A stretch of DNA of 64,000 bases from Streptomyces sp. NBC_01689 (GTDB lineage Bacteria; Actinomycetota; Actinomycetes; Streptomycetales; Streptomycetaceae), in the NCBI RefSeq assembly GCF_036250675.1, contig NZ_CP109592.1, positions 4,526,001 to 4,590,000 on the forward strand. The letters run 5' to 3'. The first letter of the stretch is position 1, and each line of letters starts with the position of its first letter. The position numbers were made by a program, and so were the translations under genes. This document shows positions 26,333-36,324 of this stretch, one piece after another. The notes beneath the pieces were generated by a model. The model worked only from the letters and a program-made list of their open reading frames with translations. It was not told the origin of the DNA and did not search any database.

Positions 26333-28465
26333 TCAGCCGATTCCGGGGATGAGGGAGATGAGCAGGTCAATGATCTTGATGCCGACGAAGGGGGCGATCA
26401 GGCCGCCGATGCCGTAGATCCCGAGGTTGCGCCGCAGCATCCGGTCGGCGCTCACGGGCCGGTACCGCACCCCGCGCAGGGCCAGCGGCACCAGCGCGAT
26501 GATGATCAGCGCGTTGAAGACGACCGCCGACAGGATCGCGGAGTCGGGCGAGGACAGGCGCATGATGTTCAGCTTGTCCAGGCCCGGGTAGACCGCCGCG
26601 AACAGCGCCGGGATGATCGCGAAGTACTTCGCGACGTCGTTGGCGATGGAGAACGTCGTCAACGCGCCCCGGGTGATGAGCAGTTGCTTGCCGATCTCGA
26701 CGATCTCGATGAGCTTGGTCGGGTTCGAGTCGAGGTCGACCATGTTGCCGGCCTCCTTGGCGGCGGACGTCCCCGTGTTCATCGCCACGCCGACGTCCGC
26801 CTGGGCCAGCGCGGGCGCGTCGTTGGTGCCGTCGCCGGTCATCGCGACCAGCTTGCCGCCGGCCTGTTCGCGCTTGATGAGGGCCATCTTGTCCTCGGGG
26901 GTGGCCTCCGCCAGGAAGTCGTCGACACCCGCCTCGTCCGCGATCGCCTTGGCCGTCAGCGGGTTGTCGCCCGTGATCATGACGGTCCTGATGCCCATGC
27001 GGCGCAGTTCGTCGAACCGCTCGCGCATGCCCTCCTTGACGACGTCCTTGAGGTGGATCACCCCGAGGACGCGCGCCCCCGCCGTGTCCTCGACGGCCAC
27101 CAGCAGCGGGGTGCCGCCCGCCTGGGAGATACGGCTCGTGAGCGTCTCGGCGTCCGCGGCGACGGTGCCTCCCCGCTCCTCGACCCAGGCCACGACCGAA
27201 CCGGCCGCGCCCTTGCGGATCCTGCGTCCGTCGACGTCCACACCCGACATACGGGTCTGGGCGGTGAAGGCGATCCAGTCGGCGCCCGCGAGTTCGCCCT
27301 GGTGACGCTCGCGCAGACCGTACTTCTCCTTCGCGAGGACCACGATGGAGCGGCCCTCGGGCGTCTCGTCGGCCAGCGAGGAGAGCTGGGCGGCGTCGGC
27401 GACCTCGGCCTCCGTGGTGCCGGTCACCGGTACGAACTCGGCGGCCTGGCGGTTGCCGAGGGTGATGGTGCCGGTCTTGTCCAGGAGGAGGGTCGACACG
27501 TCGCCCGCCGCCTCGACCGCGCGGCCGGACATGGCCAGCACGTTGCGCTGGACCAGCCGGTCCATGCCCGCGATGCCGATCGCGGAGAGCAGGGCCCCGA
27601 TCGTGGTCGGGATCAGGCAGACCAGCAGGGCCACCAGCACGACCATGGTGAGGTGCGTGCCCGCGTAGTCCGCGAACGGGGGCAGCGTGGCGCAGGCGAG
27701 CAGGAAGGCGATCGTGAGGGACGCGAGAAGGATGTTCAGCGCGATCTCGTTCGGGGTCTTCTGCCGGGCCGCGCCCTCGACCAGCGCGATCATCCGGTCG
27801 ATGAAGGTCTCACCGGGCTTCGTCGTGATCTTGACGACGATCCGGTCGGAGAGGACCTTCGTGCCGCCGGTGACGGCCGAACGGTCGCCGCCGGACTCGC
27901 GGATGACGGGGGCCGACTCACCGGTGATGGCCGACTCGTCGACGGACGCGACGCCCTCGACGACATCGCCGTCACCGGGGATGATGTCGCCCGCCTCGCA
28001 GACCACCAGGTCCCCGACGCGCAGGTCGGTGCCGGGCACCCGCTCCTCGGCCGAGCCGTTCAGACGGCGCGCGACGGTGTCCGTCTTCGCCTTCCTGAGG
28101 GTGTCCGCCTGGGCCTTGCCGCGGCCCTCGGCCACCGCCTCCGCCAGGTTGGCGAAGATCACGGTCAGCCACAGCCAGGCGCTGATCGCCCAGCCGAACC
28201 AGTCGCCCGGGTCCTTGAAGGAGAAGACCGTCGTCAGGACGGAGCCGACCAGCACCACGAACATGACGGGCGACTTGACCATCACCCGGGGGTCGAGCTT
28301 GCGGAAGGCGTCCGGCAGCGACCTCAGCAGCTGCTGCGGGTCGAACAGACCCGCGCCGACACGGCCTTCGTCGGACTTGTGGCCGGTCGGCACGTCGCTG
28401 TGCGGCGCCCGGGTCGGAGTGGCTGTGGACATCTCGTCCTCTTGGTTCGTTACGTCGGTGGTCAT
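26333..28465 (-). CDS. kdpB: K+-transporting P-type ATPase subunit KdpB
   Basis: 710 residues. The ATP-hydrolysing subunit: phosphorylation motif [13 protein letters not shown], the actuator sequence ITGESAPV, the KGAAGSV nucleotide region, and the hinge motif [18 protein letters not shown]. The ATG start overlaps the kdpA stop (ATGA at 28462-28465), showing coupling. The N-terminus is about 30 residues longer than the E. coli protein and is Thr/Pro-rich. Confidence 0.97.
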   Translation of the reverse strand: MTTDVTNQEDEMSTATPTRAPHSDVPTGHKSDEGRVGAGLFDPQQLLRSLPDAFRKLDPRVMVKSPVMFVVLVGSVLTTVFSFKDPGDWFGWAISAWLWLTVIFANLAEAVAEGRGKAQADTLRKAKTDTVARRLNGSAEERVPGTDLRVGDLVVCEAGDIIPGDGDVVEGVASVDESAITGESAPVIRESGGDRSAVTGGTKVLSDRIVVKITTKPGETFIDRMIALVEGAARQKTPNEIALNILLASLTIAFLLACATLPPFADYAGTHLTMVVLVALLVCLIPTTIGALLSAIGIAGMDRLVQRNVLAMSGRAVEAAGDVSTLLLDKTGTITLGNRQAAEFVPVTGTTEAEVADAAQLSSLADETPEGRSIVVLAKEKYGLRERHQGELAGADWIAFTAQTRMSGVDVDGRRIRKGAAGSVVAWVEERGGTVAADAETLTSRISQAGGTPLLVAVEDTAGARVLGVIHLKDVVKEGMRERFDELRRMGIRTVMITGDNPLTAKAIADEAGVDDFLAEATPEDKMALIKREQAGGKLVAMTGDGTNDAPALAQADVGVAMNTGTSAAKEAGNMVDLDSNPTKLIEIVEIGKQLLITRGALTTFSIANDVAKYFAIIPALFAAVYPGLDKLNIMRLSSPDSAILSAVVFNALIIIALVPLALRGVRYRPVSADRMLRRNLGIYGIGGLIAPFVGIKIIDLLISLIPGIG

Positions 28466-30126
28466 GACGCCAGCCCCTCGGCCAGCGGGCCCAGCGCGAG
28501 GGCCGGGAAGTAGGTCAGACCGGTGATGATCAGGATCGCGCCGACCAGCAGGCCCACGAAGAGCGGCTTGTGGGTGCGCAGGGTGCCCGCGGTCTCCGGG
28601 ACGGGCCGCTGCTCGGCGAGCGAACCGGCGAGCGCCAGGACGAACACCATCGGCAGGAACCGGCCCAGCAGCATCGCGAGACCGATCGTGCTGTTGAACC
28701 ACTGCGTGTCCGCGTTCAGGCCCGCGAAGGCCGAACCGTTGTTGTTGGCGCCCGAGGAGTAGGCGTAGAGGATCTCGGAGAACCCGTGCGCCCCGCTGTT
28801 GGTCATCGAGTGTCCGGGGGTGGGCAGCGCCATCGCGGCGGCGGTGAAGACGAGCACCAGGGCCGGGGTGACGAGGATGTAGCAGGCCGCGAACTTGATC
28901 TCGCGGGTGCCGATCTTCTTGCCCAGGTACTCCGGGGTGCGGCCTACCATCAGACCGGCGATGAAGACCGCGATGACCGCCAGGATCAGGATGCCGTAGA
29001 GACCGGACCCGGTACCGCCGGGCGCGATCTCGCCGAGCTGCATGCCCAGAATCGTGATGCCGCCGCCGAGACCGGTGAACGACGAGTGGAACGAGTCCAC
29101 CGCACCGGTCGAGGTCAGGGTCGTGGACACCGCGAAGATCGAGGACGCGCCGACACCGAAACGGTTCTCCTTGCCCTCCATCGCACCGCCGGCGATGTCG
29201 AACGCCGGACCGTGGTGGGCGAACTCGGTCCACATCATCAGGGCGATGAAGCCGAGCCAGATCGTGGCCATCGTGGCGAGGATCGCGTAGCCCTGCCTGA
29301 TCGAGCCGACCATGCGGCCGAAGGTGCGGGTCAGCGCGAACGGGATGACCAGCAGCAGGAAGATCTCGAACAGGTTCGTAAACGGGGTCGGGTTCTCGAA
29401 GGGGTGCGCGGAGTTGGCGTTGAAGTAACCGCCGCCGTTCGTGCCCAGCTCCTTGACGGCCTCCTGCGAGGCGACCGCCCCGCCGTTCCACTGCTGCGAG
29501 CCGCCCATGAACTGGCCGACCTCGTGGATGCCGGAGAAGTTCTGGATCGCCCCGCACGCCACCAGGACGATCGCGGCGACGACGGAGAGCGGGATCAGGA
29601 TGCGTACGGTGCCGCGCACCAGGTCGGACCAGAAGTTGCCGAGCTCACCGGTGCGGGAGCGGGCGAACCCTCGTACGAGCGCGACGGCGACGGCGATGCC
29701 GACGGCCGCGGAGACGAAGTTCTGCACGGCCAGACCGGCGGTCTGCACGACGTGGCCCATGGCCTGCTCGCCGTAGTAGGACTGCCAGTTGGTGTTGGTG
29801 ACGAACGACGCGGCGGTGTTGAACGCCTGGTCCGGGTCGATCGCGGCAAAGCCGAGCGAGCCGGGCAGATGGCCCTGGAGGCGCTGCAGCAGGTAGAGGA
29901 AGAGAACGCTGACCGCGGAGAAGGCCAGGACACCGCGCAGGTACGCCGGCCAGCGCATCTCGGTGTTCGGGTTGGCGCCGATGCCCTTGTAGATCCACTT
30001 CTCGACGCGCCAGTGCTTGTCGGAGGAGTAGACCCGGGCCATGTAGTCGCCGAGCGGGATGTAGGCGAGGGCCAGCGCCGCGACGAGGGCGAGCAGCTGG
30101 AGCACGCCGGCGAGGACGGGACTCAT
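28462..30126 (-). CDS. kdpA: K+-transporting ATPase subunit KdpA
   Basis: 554 residues, the potassium-channel-like membrane subunit. Selectivity-filter region segments are visible, for example [34 protein letters not shown] and [13 protein letters not shown]. The start is ATG 30126, 8 bp after kdpF. Confidence 0.97.
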   Translation of the reverse strand: MSPVLAGVLQLLALVAALALAYIPLGDYMARVYSSDKHWRVEKWIYKGIGANPNTEMRWPAYLRGVLAFSAVSVLFLYLLQRLQGHLPGSLGFAAIDPDQAFNTAASFVTNTNWQSYYGEQAMGHVVQTAGLAVQNFVSAAVGIAVAVALVRGFARSRTGELGNFWSDLVRGTVRILIPLSVVAAIVLVACGAIQNFSGIHEVGQFMGGSQQWNGGAVASQEAVKELGTNGGGYFNANSAHPFENPTPFTNLFEIFLLLVIPFALTRTFGRMVGSIRQGYAILATMATIWLGFIALMMWTEFAHHGPAFDIAGGAMEGKENRFGVGASSIFAVSTTLTSTGAVDSFHSSFTGLGGGITILGMQLGEIAPGGTGSGLYGILILAVIAVFIAGLMVGRTPEYLGKKIGTREIKFAACYILVTPALVLVFTAAAMALPTPGHSMTNSGAHGFSEILYAYSSGANNNGSAFAGLNADTQWFNSTIGLAMLLGRFLPMVFVLALAGSLAEQRPVPETAGTLRTHKPLFVGLLVGAILIITGLTYFPALALGPLAEGLAS

Positions 30127-30134
30127 GTCGGGAC

Positions 30135-30224
30135 TCAGAACCTCTCCGGGAAGACGAGGGCGAGGACGAGATAGCCCAGCAGGGCGACGGCCACGATCAG
30201 GCCGACGATGTTCTCGGCGGTCAC
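30135..30224 (-). CDS. kdpF: K+-transporting ATPase small subunit KdpF
   Basis: 29 residues starting GTG 30224: [19 protein letters not shown], then [11 protein letters not shown] single hydrophobic helix followed by the terminal P-E-R/K-F typical of KdpF, which stabilises the KdpABC complex. It overlaps the stop of the preceding small ORF (GTGA) and lies directly upstream of kdpA. Ribosome binding sequence GGGGGTG is within the upstream ORF. Confidence 0.92.
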   Translation of the reverse strand: MTAENIVGLIVAVALLGYLVLALVFPERF

Positions 30225-30304
30225 AGCTTCGTCACCCCCTTGGCGATGAGGGCCACCAGCGCGAACACCGCGATCGTGGTGACGACGAAGGCCACATCGG
30301 CCAT
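30221..30304 (-). CDS. 27-residue membrane peptide, first gene of the kdp operon
   Basis: ATG 30304 to TGA 30221: [20 protein letters not shown], then AKGVTKL. One predicted transmembrane helix (about residues 4-21) and a short basic tail. A good ribosome binding site AGGAG lies 6 nt before the ATG. Its TGA overlaps the GTG of kdpF, so the two are coupled and the ORF heads the kdp operon. It is not KdpF, which follows intact. The coupling and signals favour a real gene; I do not know a name for it. Confidence 0.7.
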   Translation of the reverse strand: MADVAFVVTTIAVFALVALIAKGVTKL

Positions 30305-30398
30305 CGTGAGCTCCTGGATGAGATTCGGAGAACGACTCGGACGCTTAGAGCAAAACCCCTGGACGGCCGGAAACGAGCGCCGTTGACGTCTCCCTTAC

Positions 30399-30414
30399 GG
30401 CGGTTCGTACCGCC
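30399..30414. promoter_or_regulatory. Palindrome in the kdp promoter region, candidate KdpE or repressor site
   Basis: GGCGGT-TCGT-ACCGCC, 95-110 bp upstream of the first ORF of the kdp operon, flanked on both sides by TTGACG-type sequences (30383-30388 and 30415-30420). The region 30305-30573 lies between divergent genes and holds no ORF of its own. Confidence 0.35.
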
Positions 30415-30560
30415 TTGACGCGACCCATACGCGAGCCCCCGGAGGCGCCACCGGCACGGTGATCGCCCCCGGTCCGAAGGCGCCGGGCCTTGTCGGAACC
30501 CTGACGCGCCCGCTCGTCAGAGGCCCGTCAAGGCGGGGTGCCTCCGGCCCGCGCGCTCTC

Positions 30561-30566
30561 TACCGT
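30561..30566 (+). promoter_or_regulatory. -10 box of a probable leaderless promoter
   Basis: TACCGT followed by 7 nt and then ATG 30574. No ribosome binding site is present. Confidence 0.5.
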
Positions 30567-30573
30567 CGGTGCC

Positions 30574-31131
30574 ATGGACCGCCGTGACCGCACCCGCCAC
30601 GCCCCCGCACCGGTACCGCACCGAGACCCGGCCGAGGTGGCGCACGACCGCCTCTGGGAGAGGGATCTGCGCAGCTCGCTCCGCTGCGCGGGCGGACTCC
30701 TCGCCCTCCTGCTGCTCATCGACGCGGCCGCCGGCAGCCTCACCCCTCCGCGCGCCGCGCTGTGGGCCGGGCTCGCGGCACTGCTGCTCCTGGTGCTCTA
30801 CCCGTCCCGGGTCGCGGCCGGCGAGGGGTGGCTGAGCACCCGCGGACCGCTGCGCCGGCACCGGGTGCGCACCGACCACCTGGTGTCGGTGCGCTGTCTG
30901 GACGGGGTCGGACAGCGGCTCGTCCTGCGGGACTCCTTCGGCGCGCGGGCCGAGATCGACCCCCGGGTCCTGGTCGCCAACCCCCCGCTGTGGCACCGCC
31001 TCGACGAGGACGCCCGCGCCTCCGCCCGCAGCGGCTCGCTGACCTGCGGGGAGACGGCCCTGCGGCGCATCTCGGAACGGGTCGACCGCGAGACGGCACG
31101 CACGGTCTTCAGGGTGTCGGGACTGGAGTGA
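30574..31131 (+). CDS. Small membrane protein of unknown function
   Basis: 185 residues from ATG 30574 (MDRRDRTRHAPAPV). Two closely spaced hydrophobic segments (about residues 38-50 and 60-80) precede a cytosolic C-terminal domain containing EGWLSTRGPLRRHRVRTDHLVSVRC. That opening resembles the small PH-like domains seen in actinobacterial membrane proteins. It is divergent from the kdp operon and tandem with the KimA-like gene, so a link to K+ physiology is possible but not shown. Confidence 0.7.
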   Translation: MDRRDRTRHAPAPVPHRDPAEVAHDRLWERDLRSSLRCAGGLLALLLLIDAAAGSLTPPRAALWAGLAALLLLVLYPSRVAAGEGWLSTRGPLRRHRVRTDHLVSVRCLDGVGQRLVLRDSFGARAEIDPRVLVANPPLWHRLDEDARASARSGSLTCGETALRRISERVDRETARTVFRVSGLE

Positions 31132-31290
31132 CGGCGGTTCCGGCACGGTGACGGAGGTCCCGGCGCGACGCCGGTCCCCTCCCTGTTCCCGCCGTCCCTT
31201 GCTCCATCTGCACGTGTGCGACGGGACCCTAACGGTCTCTTGAGGGCCCCCGGGCCGTACGCCCTCCCCGCCCCGGGCACCCTCCCGGCT

Positions 31291-31296
31291 TAGTCT
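31291..31296 (+). promoter_or_regulatory. -10 box of a probable leaderless promoter (KimA-like gene)
   Basis: TAGTCT followed by CCGGCC and then GTG 31303. A spacer of 6 nt and no Shine-Dalgarno suggest a leaderless transcript. I looked for a c-di-AMP (ydaO-type) riboswitch in 31132-31302 and did not see its conserved core. Confidence 0.5.
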
Positions 31297-31302
31297 CCGG
31301 CC

Positions 31303-33369
31303 GTGTTCAACGTGACGGCGATCCTCAAGCGGCTGGTGATCGGCCGGGCCATGCGGAGCGAGGAGCTGCACGAGACGCTCCTGCCCAAACGGCTCGCGCT
31401 GCCCGTCTTCGCCTCCGACCCGCTGTCCTCGGTGGCGTACGCGACCCAGGAGATCCTGCTCGTCCTCGCCCTCGGCGGCCTGGCCTTTCTGCACTTCACC
31501 CTCTGGATCGCGGCCGCGGTCGTCTGCCTGATGACGGTCGTGGTGCTGTCGTACCGCCAGGTGGTGCACGCCTATCCGAGCGGCGGCGGGTCCTACGAGG
31601 TGGTGTCGACCAACCTCGGCCCCTCCGCCGGTCTGGTGGTGGCCGCCTCCCTGCTCGTCGACTACGTGATGACGGTGGCCGTCTCGGTCGCCTCCGGCGT
31701 GGACAACATCATCTCGGCCCTCCCCCAGCTGGCCGCCCACCGCGTCCTGCTGGCCATCGGCTTCGTCGCGCTGCTGACCGCGACGAACCTCCGGGGCGTG
31801 CGCGAGTCGGGACGGGCCTTCGCCGCCCCCACCTACCTCTTCGTCGGCGGTGTGCTGATCATGGTGGTCACGGGACTCGTCCGCTGGGCCCTCGGGGACG
31901 CGCCGGTCGCCGAGAGCGCCGGTTACGGCATCACCCCGGCCCCCGCCGACACGGACCTGATGGGCCCGGCCCTGCTGATGCTGGTGCTGCGCGCGTTCTC
32001 CTCCGGCTGCACGGCGCTGACGGGGGTGGAGGCCATCTCCAACGGCGTACCGGCGTTCCGCAGGCCCAAGTCGGCGAACGCGGCCACCACGCTGGCGGTC
32101 ATGGGGTTCACCGCGGTCGTCATGTTTGTCGGTGTCACCGCGCTCGCGCTGCTCACCAAGGTGCGGGTGACCGGCGACCCGTGCCGCCTGACGGGACTCA
32201 CCGTCCCCTGTTCCGCCTACACCCAGCGCACGGTCATCGCCCAGATCGCGGCGGCGGTCTTCGGCGGCGAGCACAGCCCCGGCTTCTACCTCATCCAGAC
32301 CGTGACCGCGCTCGTCCTGATCCTGGCGGCGAACACGGCGTTCAACGGCTTCCCGCTGCTCGCCTCGCTGCTCGCCCAGCACCGCTACCTGCCGCACCAG
32401 TTGCACAACCGCGGCGACCGGCTGGCCTTCTCCAACGGCATCCTGGCGCTGGCGTTCGTCGCCTGTCTGCTGCTGTGGGGCTTCCGGGCGAACGTCACCA
32501 GCCTCATCCACCTCTACATCCTGGGGGTGTTCACCTCCTTCACGCTCTCCCAGCTCGGCATGGTCCGGCACTGGAACCGCGAACTGCGGGCCGCGCCCGC
32601 ACCGGCCCGGCGCCGCCGACCGCACACGGCCCGGGCGATCAACACGGTCGGCGCGGTCGTCACCGGCCTGGTCCTGGTGATCGTGCTGGCCACCAAGTTC
32701 ACCCAGGGCGCCTGGCTCGCCGTCCTCGCGGCCGTCGTGCTGTGGGTGATGATGCGCGGGATCCGGCGCCACTACGACGCCACCGCGGCGGAACTGGCGG
32801 TGACCGACCCGAAGGCCGAACTCACCTCTCCGTCACGGGTGCTGGCCGTCGTCCTGGTGTCCACCCTGCACAAGCCCACGCTGCGTGCCCTGGCCTACGC
32901 GCGGGCCCTGCGCCCCGACCGTCTGGAGGCCCTGACGGTCTCGGTGGACCGTGACGAGGCGGCGGCGCTGCGCGGACGCTGGGAGGAGTACGGCATCGAG
33001 GTCCCGCTGACGGTCATCGACTCGCCCTACCGCGAGGTGACCCGGCCGGTCGTGGAGTACGTCCGCTCGATGCGCCGGGAGAGTCCCCGCGACATCGTCG
33101 CCGTCTTCGTCCCCGAGTACGTCGTCGGACGCTGGTGGGAGAACCTCCTCCACAACCAGTCGGCCCTGTGGCTGAAGAACCGGCTGCTCTTCACACCCGG
33201 TGTGATGGTCACGAGCGTGCCGTGGCAGCTGACCTCGGCGGCCCACGCCGACCGGCCGGCCGCCCGCGCGCCGGGATCGGTGCGCCGGGGCGAGCCGCGG
33301 ACCGCCCCGCGACGGCCGCGCCGCCGGCGGCGCGCCCGCGACGCCGCGCCGCCGGCACCCCGGGGGTGA
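31303..33369 (+). CDS. KimA-type potassium importer (APC superfamily)
   Basis: 688 residues, about 12 transmembrane helices, then a cytosolic domain (about 490-640). Of the permeases here this is the closest to B. subtilis KimA as I remember it: ASDPLSSVAYATQEILLVLA, LSYRQVVHAYPSGGGSYEV, RAFSSGCTALTGVEAISNGV and the C-terminal LLHNQSALWLKNRLLF. KimA is a high-affinity proton-coupled K+ importer controlled by c-di-AMP. The last 50 residues are Arg/Pro/Ala-rich and look disordered. Start GTG 31303. It converges on kdpD. K+ specificity is inferred from similarity and the kdp context. Confidence 0.85.
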   Translation: MFNVTAILKRLVIGRAMRSEELHETLLPKRLALPVFASDPLSSVAYATQEILLVLALGGLAFLHFTLWIAAAVVCLMTVVVLSYRQVVHAYPSGGGSYEVVSTNLGPSAGLVVAASLLVDYVMTVAVSVASGVDNIISALPQLAAHRVLLAIGFVALLTATNLRGVRESGRAFAAPTYLFVGGVLIMVVTGLVRWALGDAPVAESAGYGITPAPADTDLMGPALLMLVLRAFSSGCTALTGVEAISNGVPAFRRPKSANAATTLAVMGFTAVVMFVGVTALALLTKVRVTGDPCRLTGLTVPCSAYTQRTVIAQIAAAVFGGEHSPGFYLIQTVTALVLILAANTAFNGFPLLASLLAQHRYLPHQLHNRGDRLAFSNGILALAFVACLLLWGFRANVTSLIHLYILGVFTSFTLSQLGMVRHWNRELRAAPAPARRRRPHTARAINTVGAVVTGLVLVIVLATKFTQGAWLAVLAAVVLWVMMRGIRRHYDATAAELAVTDPKAELTSPSRVLAVVLVSTLHKPTLRALAYARALRPDRLEALTVSVDRDEAAALRGRWEEYGIEVPLTVIDSPYREVTRPVVEYVRSMRRESPRDIVAVFVPEYVVGRWWENLLHNQSALWLKNRLLFTPGVMVTSVPWQLTSAAHADRPAARAPGSVRRGEPRTAPRRPRRRRRARDAAPPAPRG

Positions 33370-33460
33370 CCCACCGGCACGACACGGGGGACGGTGCCGG
33401 CACGGCCCCCACGGGCGAGCGTGCCGGCGCGGACGGCCCCCTCCTGCCGCCGTCCCCTCG

Positions 33461-36046
33461 TCACCTCGTCACCCCGTCGCAGTTCTCGGCGTTCTCGGCG
33501 CTCTCGGCGCTCTCGGCGCTCTGTGCGCACGGCAGGGACAGGACCATCGTGAGGCCGCCGCCCGGGGTGTCCTCCGGGACGAGGGTGCCGTTCATCGCCT
33601 CGGTCAGACCCCGTGACAGGGCGAGACCGAGACCGAGCCCCGTCGAGTTGTCGGTGTCGCCCAGCCGCTGGAAGGGCTCGAAGAGCCGGTCGCGGCCGGA
33701 CGCCGGGACACCGGGGCCGCGGTCCACGATCCGCACCTCGACCCGGCCCGCGTGCGCGCTGGCGGTCAGCAGCACGGGGCGCCCCGCCGGGGTGTGCCGG
33801 GCGGCGTTGCCGGCCAGGTTGGCGATCACCCGTTCCAGCAGCGGCGGGTCGGCGAGGACGGCCGGGAGCTTCTCCAGGTCACCGACCCCGACCCCGGGAA
33901 CGTCCGCGAGCGCCGCCGGGAGCACCTCCTCCAGGGCGGTGGCCCGCAGGTTCAGCGACAGCACGCCGGCCTGCAGACGGCTGAGGTCGAGCAGGTTCTC
34001 CACCAGCCGGTTCAGCTTGGCCATCGACTCGTCGGCGGTGGCGAGCAGTTCGTCGCGGTCCGCGGCGGAGAACTCGACGTCACGGCTGCGCAGCGAGGCC
34101 ACCGCGGCCCAGCCGGCGGCGAGCGGGGTGCGCAGGTCGTGGCCGACCGCCCGCAGCAGTGCCGTGCGCATCCGGTCGGCGGCCCGGACCGGCTCCACCT
34201 CGGCGGCGGCCTCCGCGAGCCTGGCCCGTTCGACGGCCGACCCGACGTGCGCGGCGAACGCGGCCAGCACCCGCCGCTCCGAGGAGGCGAGGACGCGGCC
34301 GCGCAGGACCAGGTGGGAGCCCGGCCCCGCGGGCACGACCACGACCGCCCCGGTGTCCGTGCCCGGCGGGGGCGGCCGGTCCACGAGCTCCGCGGAGTCC
34401 GTGCCGAACGTCTCCCGGGTGCGCTCCAGCAGAGCCGGGATCGTCGCACCGCCCCGGACGATGGTGCCCGCGAGCGACGACATGGTCTCCGCCTCGGCGG
34501 TCGCGCGGGCGGCGCGCCGGGACAGCCGCAGCGACCGGTCGACGACGGCCGCGACCGTGGCGGCGACGACCGTGAAGACGCCCACCGCGAGCACGGCGTT
34601 GGGATCGGCGAGCGTGAACGAGCCGACCGGCGGGATGAACCAGTAGTTGAGCAGCAGCGACGCCGTGACCGAGGCGATCACGGCCGAGGCGACACCGCCG
34701 ATGCAGGCCACCCCCACCACGGTGAGCAGGAACAGCAGCGCCTCGCTGGTGAGGTTGACGGTGCCGCGCACCTGGGCGAGGAGGAGGGTGAGCAGCACCG
34801 GAAGGACAAGACCGGCGACCGGTCCGGCGACCAGCCGCGCGGTGGGCAGCGTACGGCGCCGCGACGGCAGCAGGGTGCCTCGGCCCGCCCGCTCGTGCGC
34901 GACCGTGTGGACGTCGATGTCGGCGCAGAGCTCGGTCACCGTCTCCCCGGTGCCGCGTCCGGTGACGAACCGCTCGACGCGTCCGCGGCGGCTGGTGCCG
35001 AGGACGAGCTGGGTGGCGTCCTCGGCCCGCGCGAACTCGGCCAGCGCGGTCGCGACGTCGTCGCCGACGACCGAGTGGTAGCTGCCGCCGAGGTTCTCGA
35101 CGAGCCGCCGCTGCCGGGCGAGGGAGGCGTGCGAGGCACCGGCGGCGAGGGAGTCGCTGCGCGTCACGTGCACGGCGAGCAGATCGCCCGCGGGCCGCCG
35201 GGACGCCCCCGGGCCGGTCGGTCCGGGGGCGTCGAGAGCGCGGGGAAGACCCGCGACGCGGGCGGCGCGCCGGATGAGGGTCTCGCCCTCGCGCCCGCCG
35301 GTGAGCGCGACCACGACCCGCTCACGGGGCTGGCGTCCGCCGTCGCCGGCCCGCTCCGGGCGGTACGAGAGCAGCGCCTCGTCGACGCGGTCGGCCATCC
35401 ACAGCAGGGCGAGCCGGCGCAGCGCCGTCAGATTGGCGGGGCGGAAGTGGTCGGCGAGGGCCGCGTCGATCCGGTCGGGTCCGTAGATGGTGCCGTGTGC
35501 CATCCGGCGGCGCAGGTCCATCGGGTCCATGTCCACCAGCTCGATCCGGTCGGCCCGGCGGACGGCCTCGTCGGGCACCGTCTCGCGCTGCGGTACCCGG
35601 GTGATCCGCTCGACGATGTCGCCGAGCGACTCCAGGTGCCGGATGTCCAGCGCCGTGATGACGTCGATCCCGACGGCCAGCAGATCCTCGACGTCCTGGC
35701 GGCGTTCCGCGTTGCGGCCGTCTCCGGGCACGTTGGTGTGGGCGAACTCGTCGACGATCACCACCCGCGGGCGGCGCGCGAGGACCGCGGCGAGGTCCAT
35801 CTCCTCGCGCTCCTCGCCCCCGTGGTGGTGACGGACCGGCGGCACCACCTCCAGGCCGTGGAGCATCGCCTCGGTGTGCGGGCGTCCGTGGCACCGCGCG
35901 AACCCCACCACCACGTCGGCGCCGCGGGCCGCGCGGCGGTGTCCCTCGTCGAGCATGCGGTAGGTCTTGCCGACGCCCGGGGCAGCCCCGAGGTAGACCT
36001 TCAGCCGTCCGGGCCGCACCTCACGCGTCGGCCGTGCCTCGTTCAT
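33461..36046 (-). CDS. kdpD: Sensor histidine kinase KdpD
   Basis: 861 residues. An N-terminal KdpD domain with Walker A GAAPGVGKT (about 20-28) and VVIVDEFAHTNVPG, then a universal-stress-like domain (VLGTSRRGRVERFVTG), four transmembrane helices (about 415-510), a GAF-like region, the H-box VGHDLRTPLAAGWA, and HATPase motifs ending STGLGLGLALSRG. It senses K+ status and phosphorylates KdpE. Start ATG 36046 with GGAGGG just upstream. The gene is monocistronic and separated from kdpE by 7.8 kb. The tail QSAESAESAENAEN comes from short DNA repeats. Confidence 0.94.
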   Translation of the reverse strand: MNEARPTREVRPGRLKVYLGAAPGVGKTYRMLDEGHRRAARGADVVVGFARCHGRPHTEAMLHGLEVVPPVRHHHGGEEREEMDLAAVLARRPRVVIVDEFAHTNVPGDGRNAERRQDVEDLLAVGIDVITALDIRHLESLGDIVERITRVPQRETVPDEAVRRADRIELVDMDPMDLRRRMAHGTIYGPDRIDAALADHFRPANLTALRRLALLWMADRVDEALLSYRPERAGDGGRQPRERVVVALTGGREGETLIRRAARVAGLPRALDAPGPTGPGASRRPAGDLLAVHVTRSDSLAAGASHASLARQRRLVENLGGSYHSVVGDDVATALAEFARAEDATQLVLGTSRRGRVERFVTGRGTGETVTELCADIDVHTVAHERAGRGTLLPSRRRTLPTARLVAGPVAGLVLPVLLTLLLAQVRGTVNLTSEALLFLLTVVGVACIGGVASAVIASVTASLLLNYWFIPPVGSFTLADPNAVLAVGVFTVVAATVAAVVDRSLRLSRRAARATAEAETMSSLAGTIVRGGATIPALLERTRETFGTDSAELVDRPPPPGTDTGAVVVVPAGPGSHLVLRGRVLASSERRVLAAFAAHVGSAVERARLAEAAAEVEPVRAADRMRTALLRAVGHDLRTPLAAGWAAVASLRSRDVEFSAADRDELLATADESMAKLNRLVENLLDLSRLQAGVLSLNLRATALEEVLPAALADVPGVGVGDLEKLPAVLADPPLLERVIANLAGNAARHTPAGRPVLLTASAHAGRVEVRIVDRGPGVPASGRDRLFEPFQRLGDTDNSTGLGLGLALSRGLTEAMNGTLVPEDTPGGGLTMVLSLPCAQSAESAESAENAENCDGVTR

Positions 36047-36085
36047 CACCCTCCAGCCAAACCCGTCACCCTCCAGCCAAACCCG
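36046..36085. repeat. Perfect 20-bp tandem duplication spanning the kdpD ribosome binding site
   Basis: Copies 36046-36065 and 36066-36085 are identical and include the GGAGGG ribosome binding sequence of kdpD. The proximal copy ends at the first base of the ATG. The upstream copy provides a second Shine-Dalgarno with TGACGG where the start codon would be. Confidence 0.9.
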
Positions 36086-36324
36086 GGCACCCGCGGGCGT
36101 GCGGCGGTCTTGACGGTTCCCTGGCGCCACAGCCGGGGAAGTTGACATCCCATTGACGAGCCCGGGTCCGGGTCAGGCCCCGCGTCCCGCGCCCGGCGCG
36201 CCCGTGATGCGGGACCACCCGGTCCTGACGCAAGCTGGACGCGTCCGGACCCTTCGTCCGCGGGTCCCCGGCCATCGGGTCCCCCGGTGTCCGCGGGAGG
36301 GCCGTACGTCAGGAGAGCACGCCG

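Noticed and set aside
31132..31302. A c-di-AMP (ydaO-type) riboswitch ahead of the KimA-like gene
   Set aside because: The conserved core and pseudoknot sequences are not visible, and the start looks leaderless.
36086..36324. A riboswitch ahead of the third APC permease
   Set aside because: Only ordinary GC-rich sequence and a ribosome binding site are seen; no known aptamer core.
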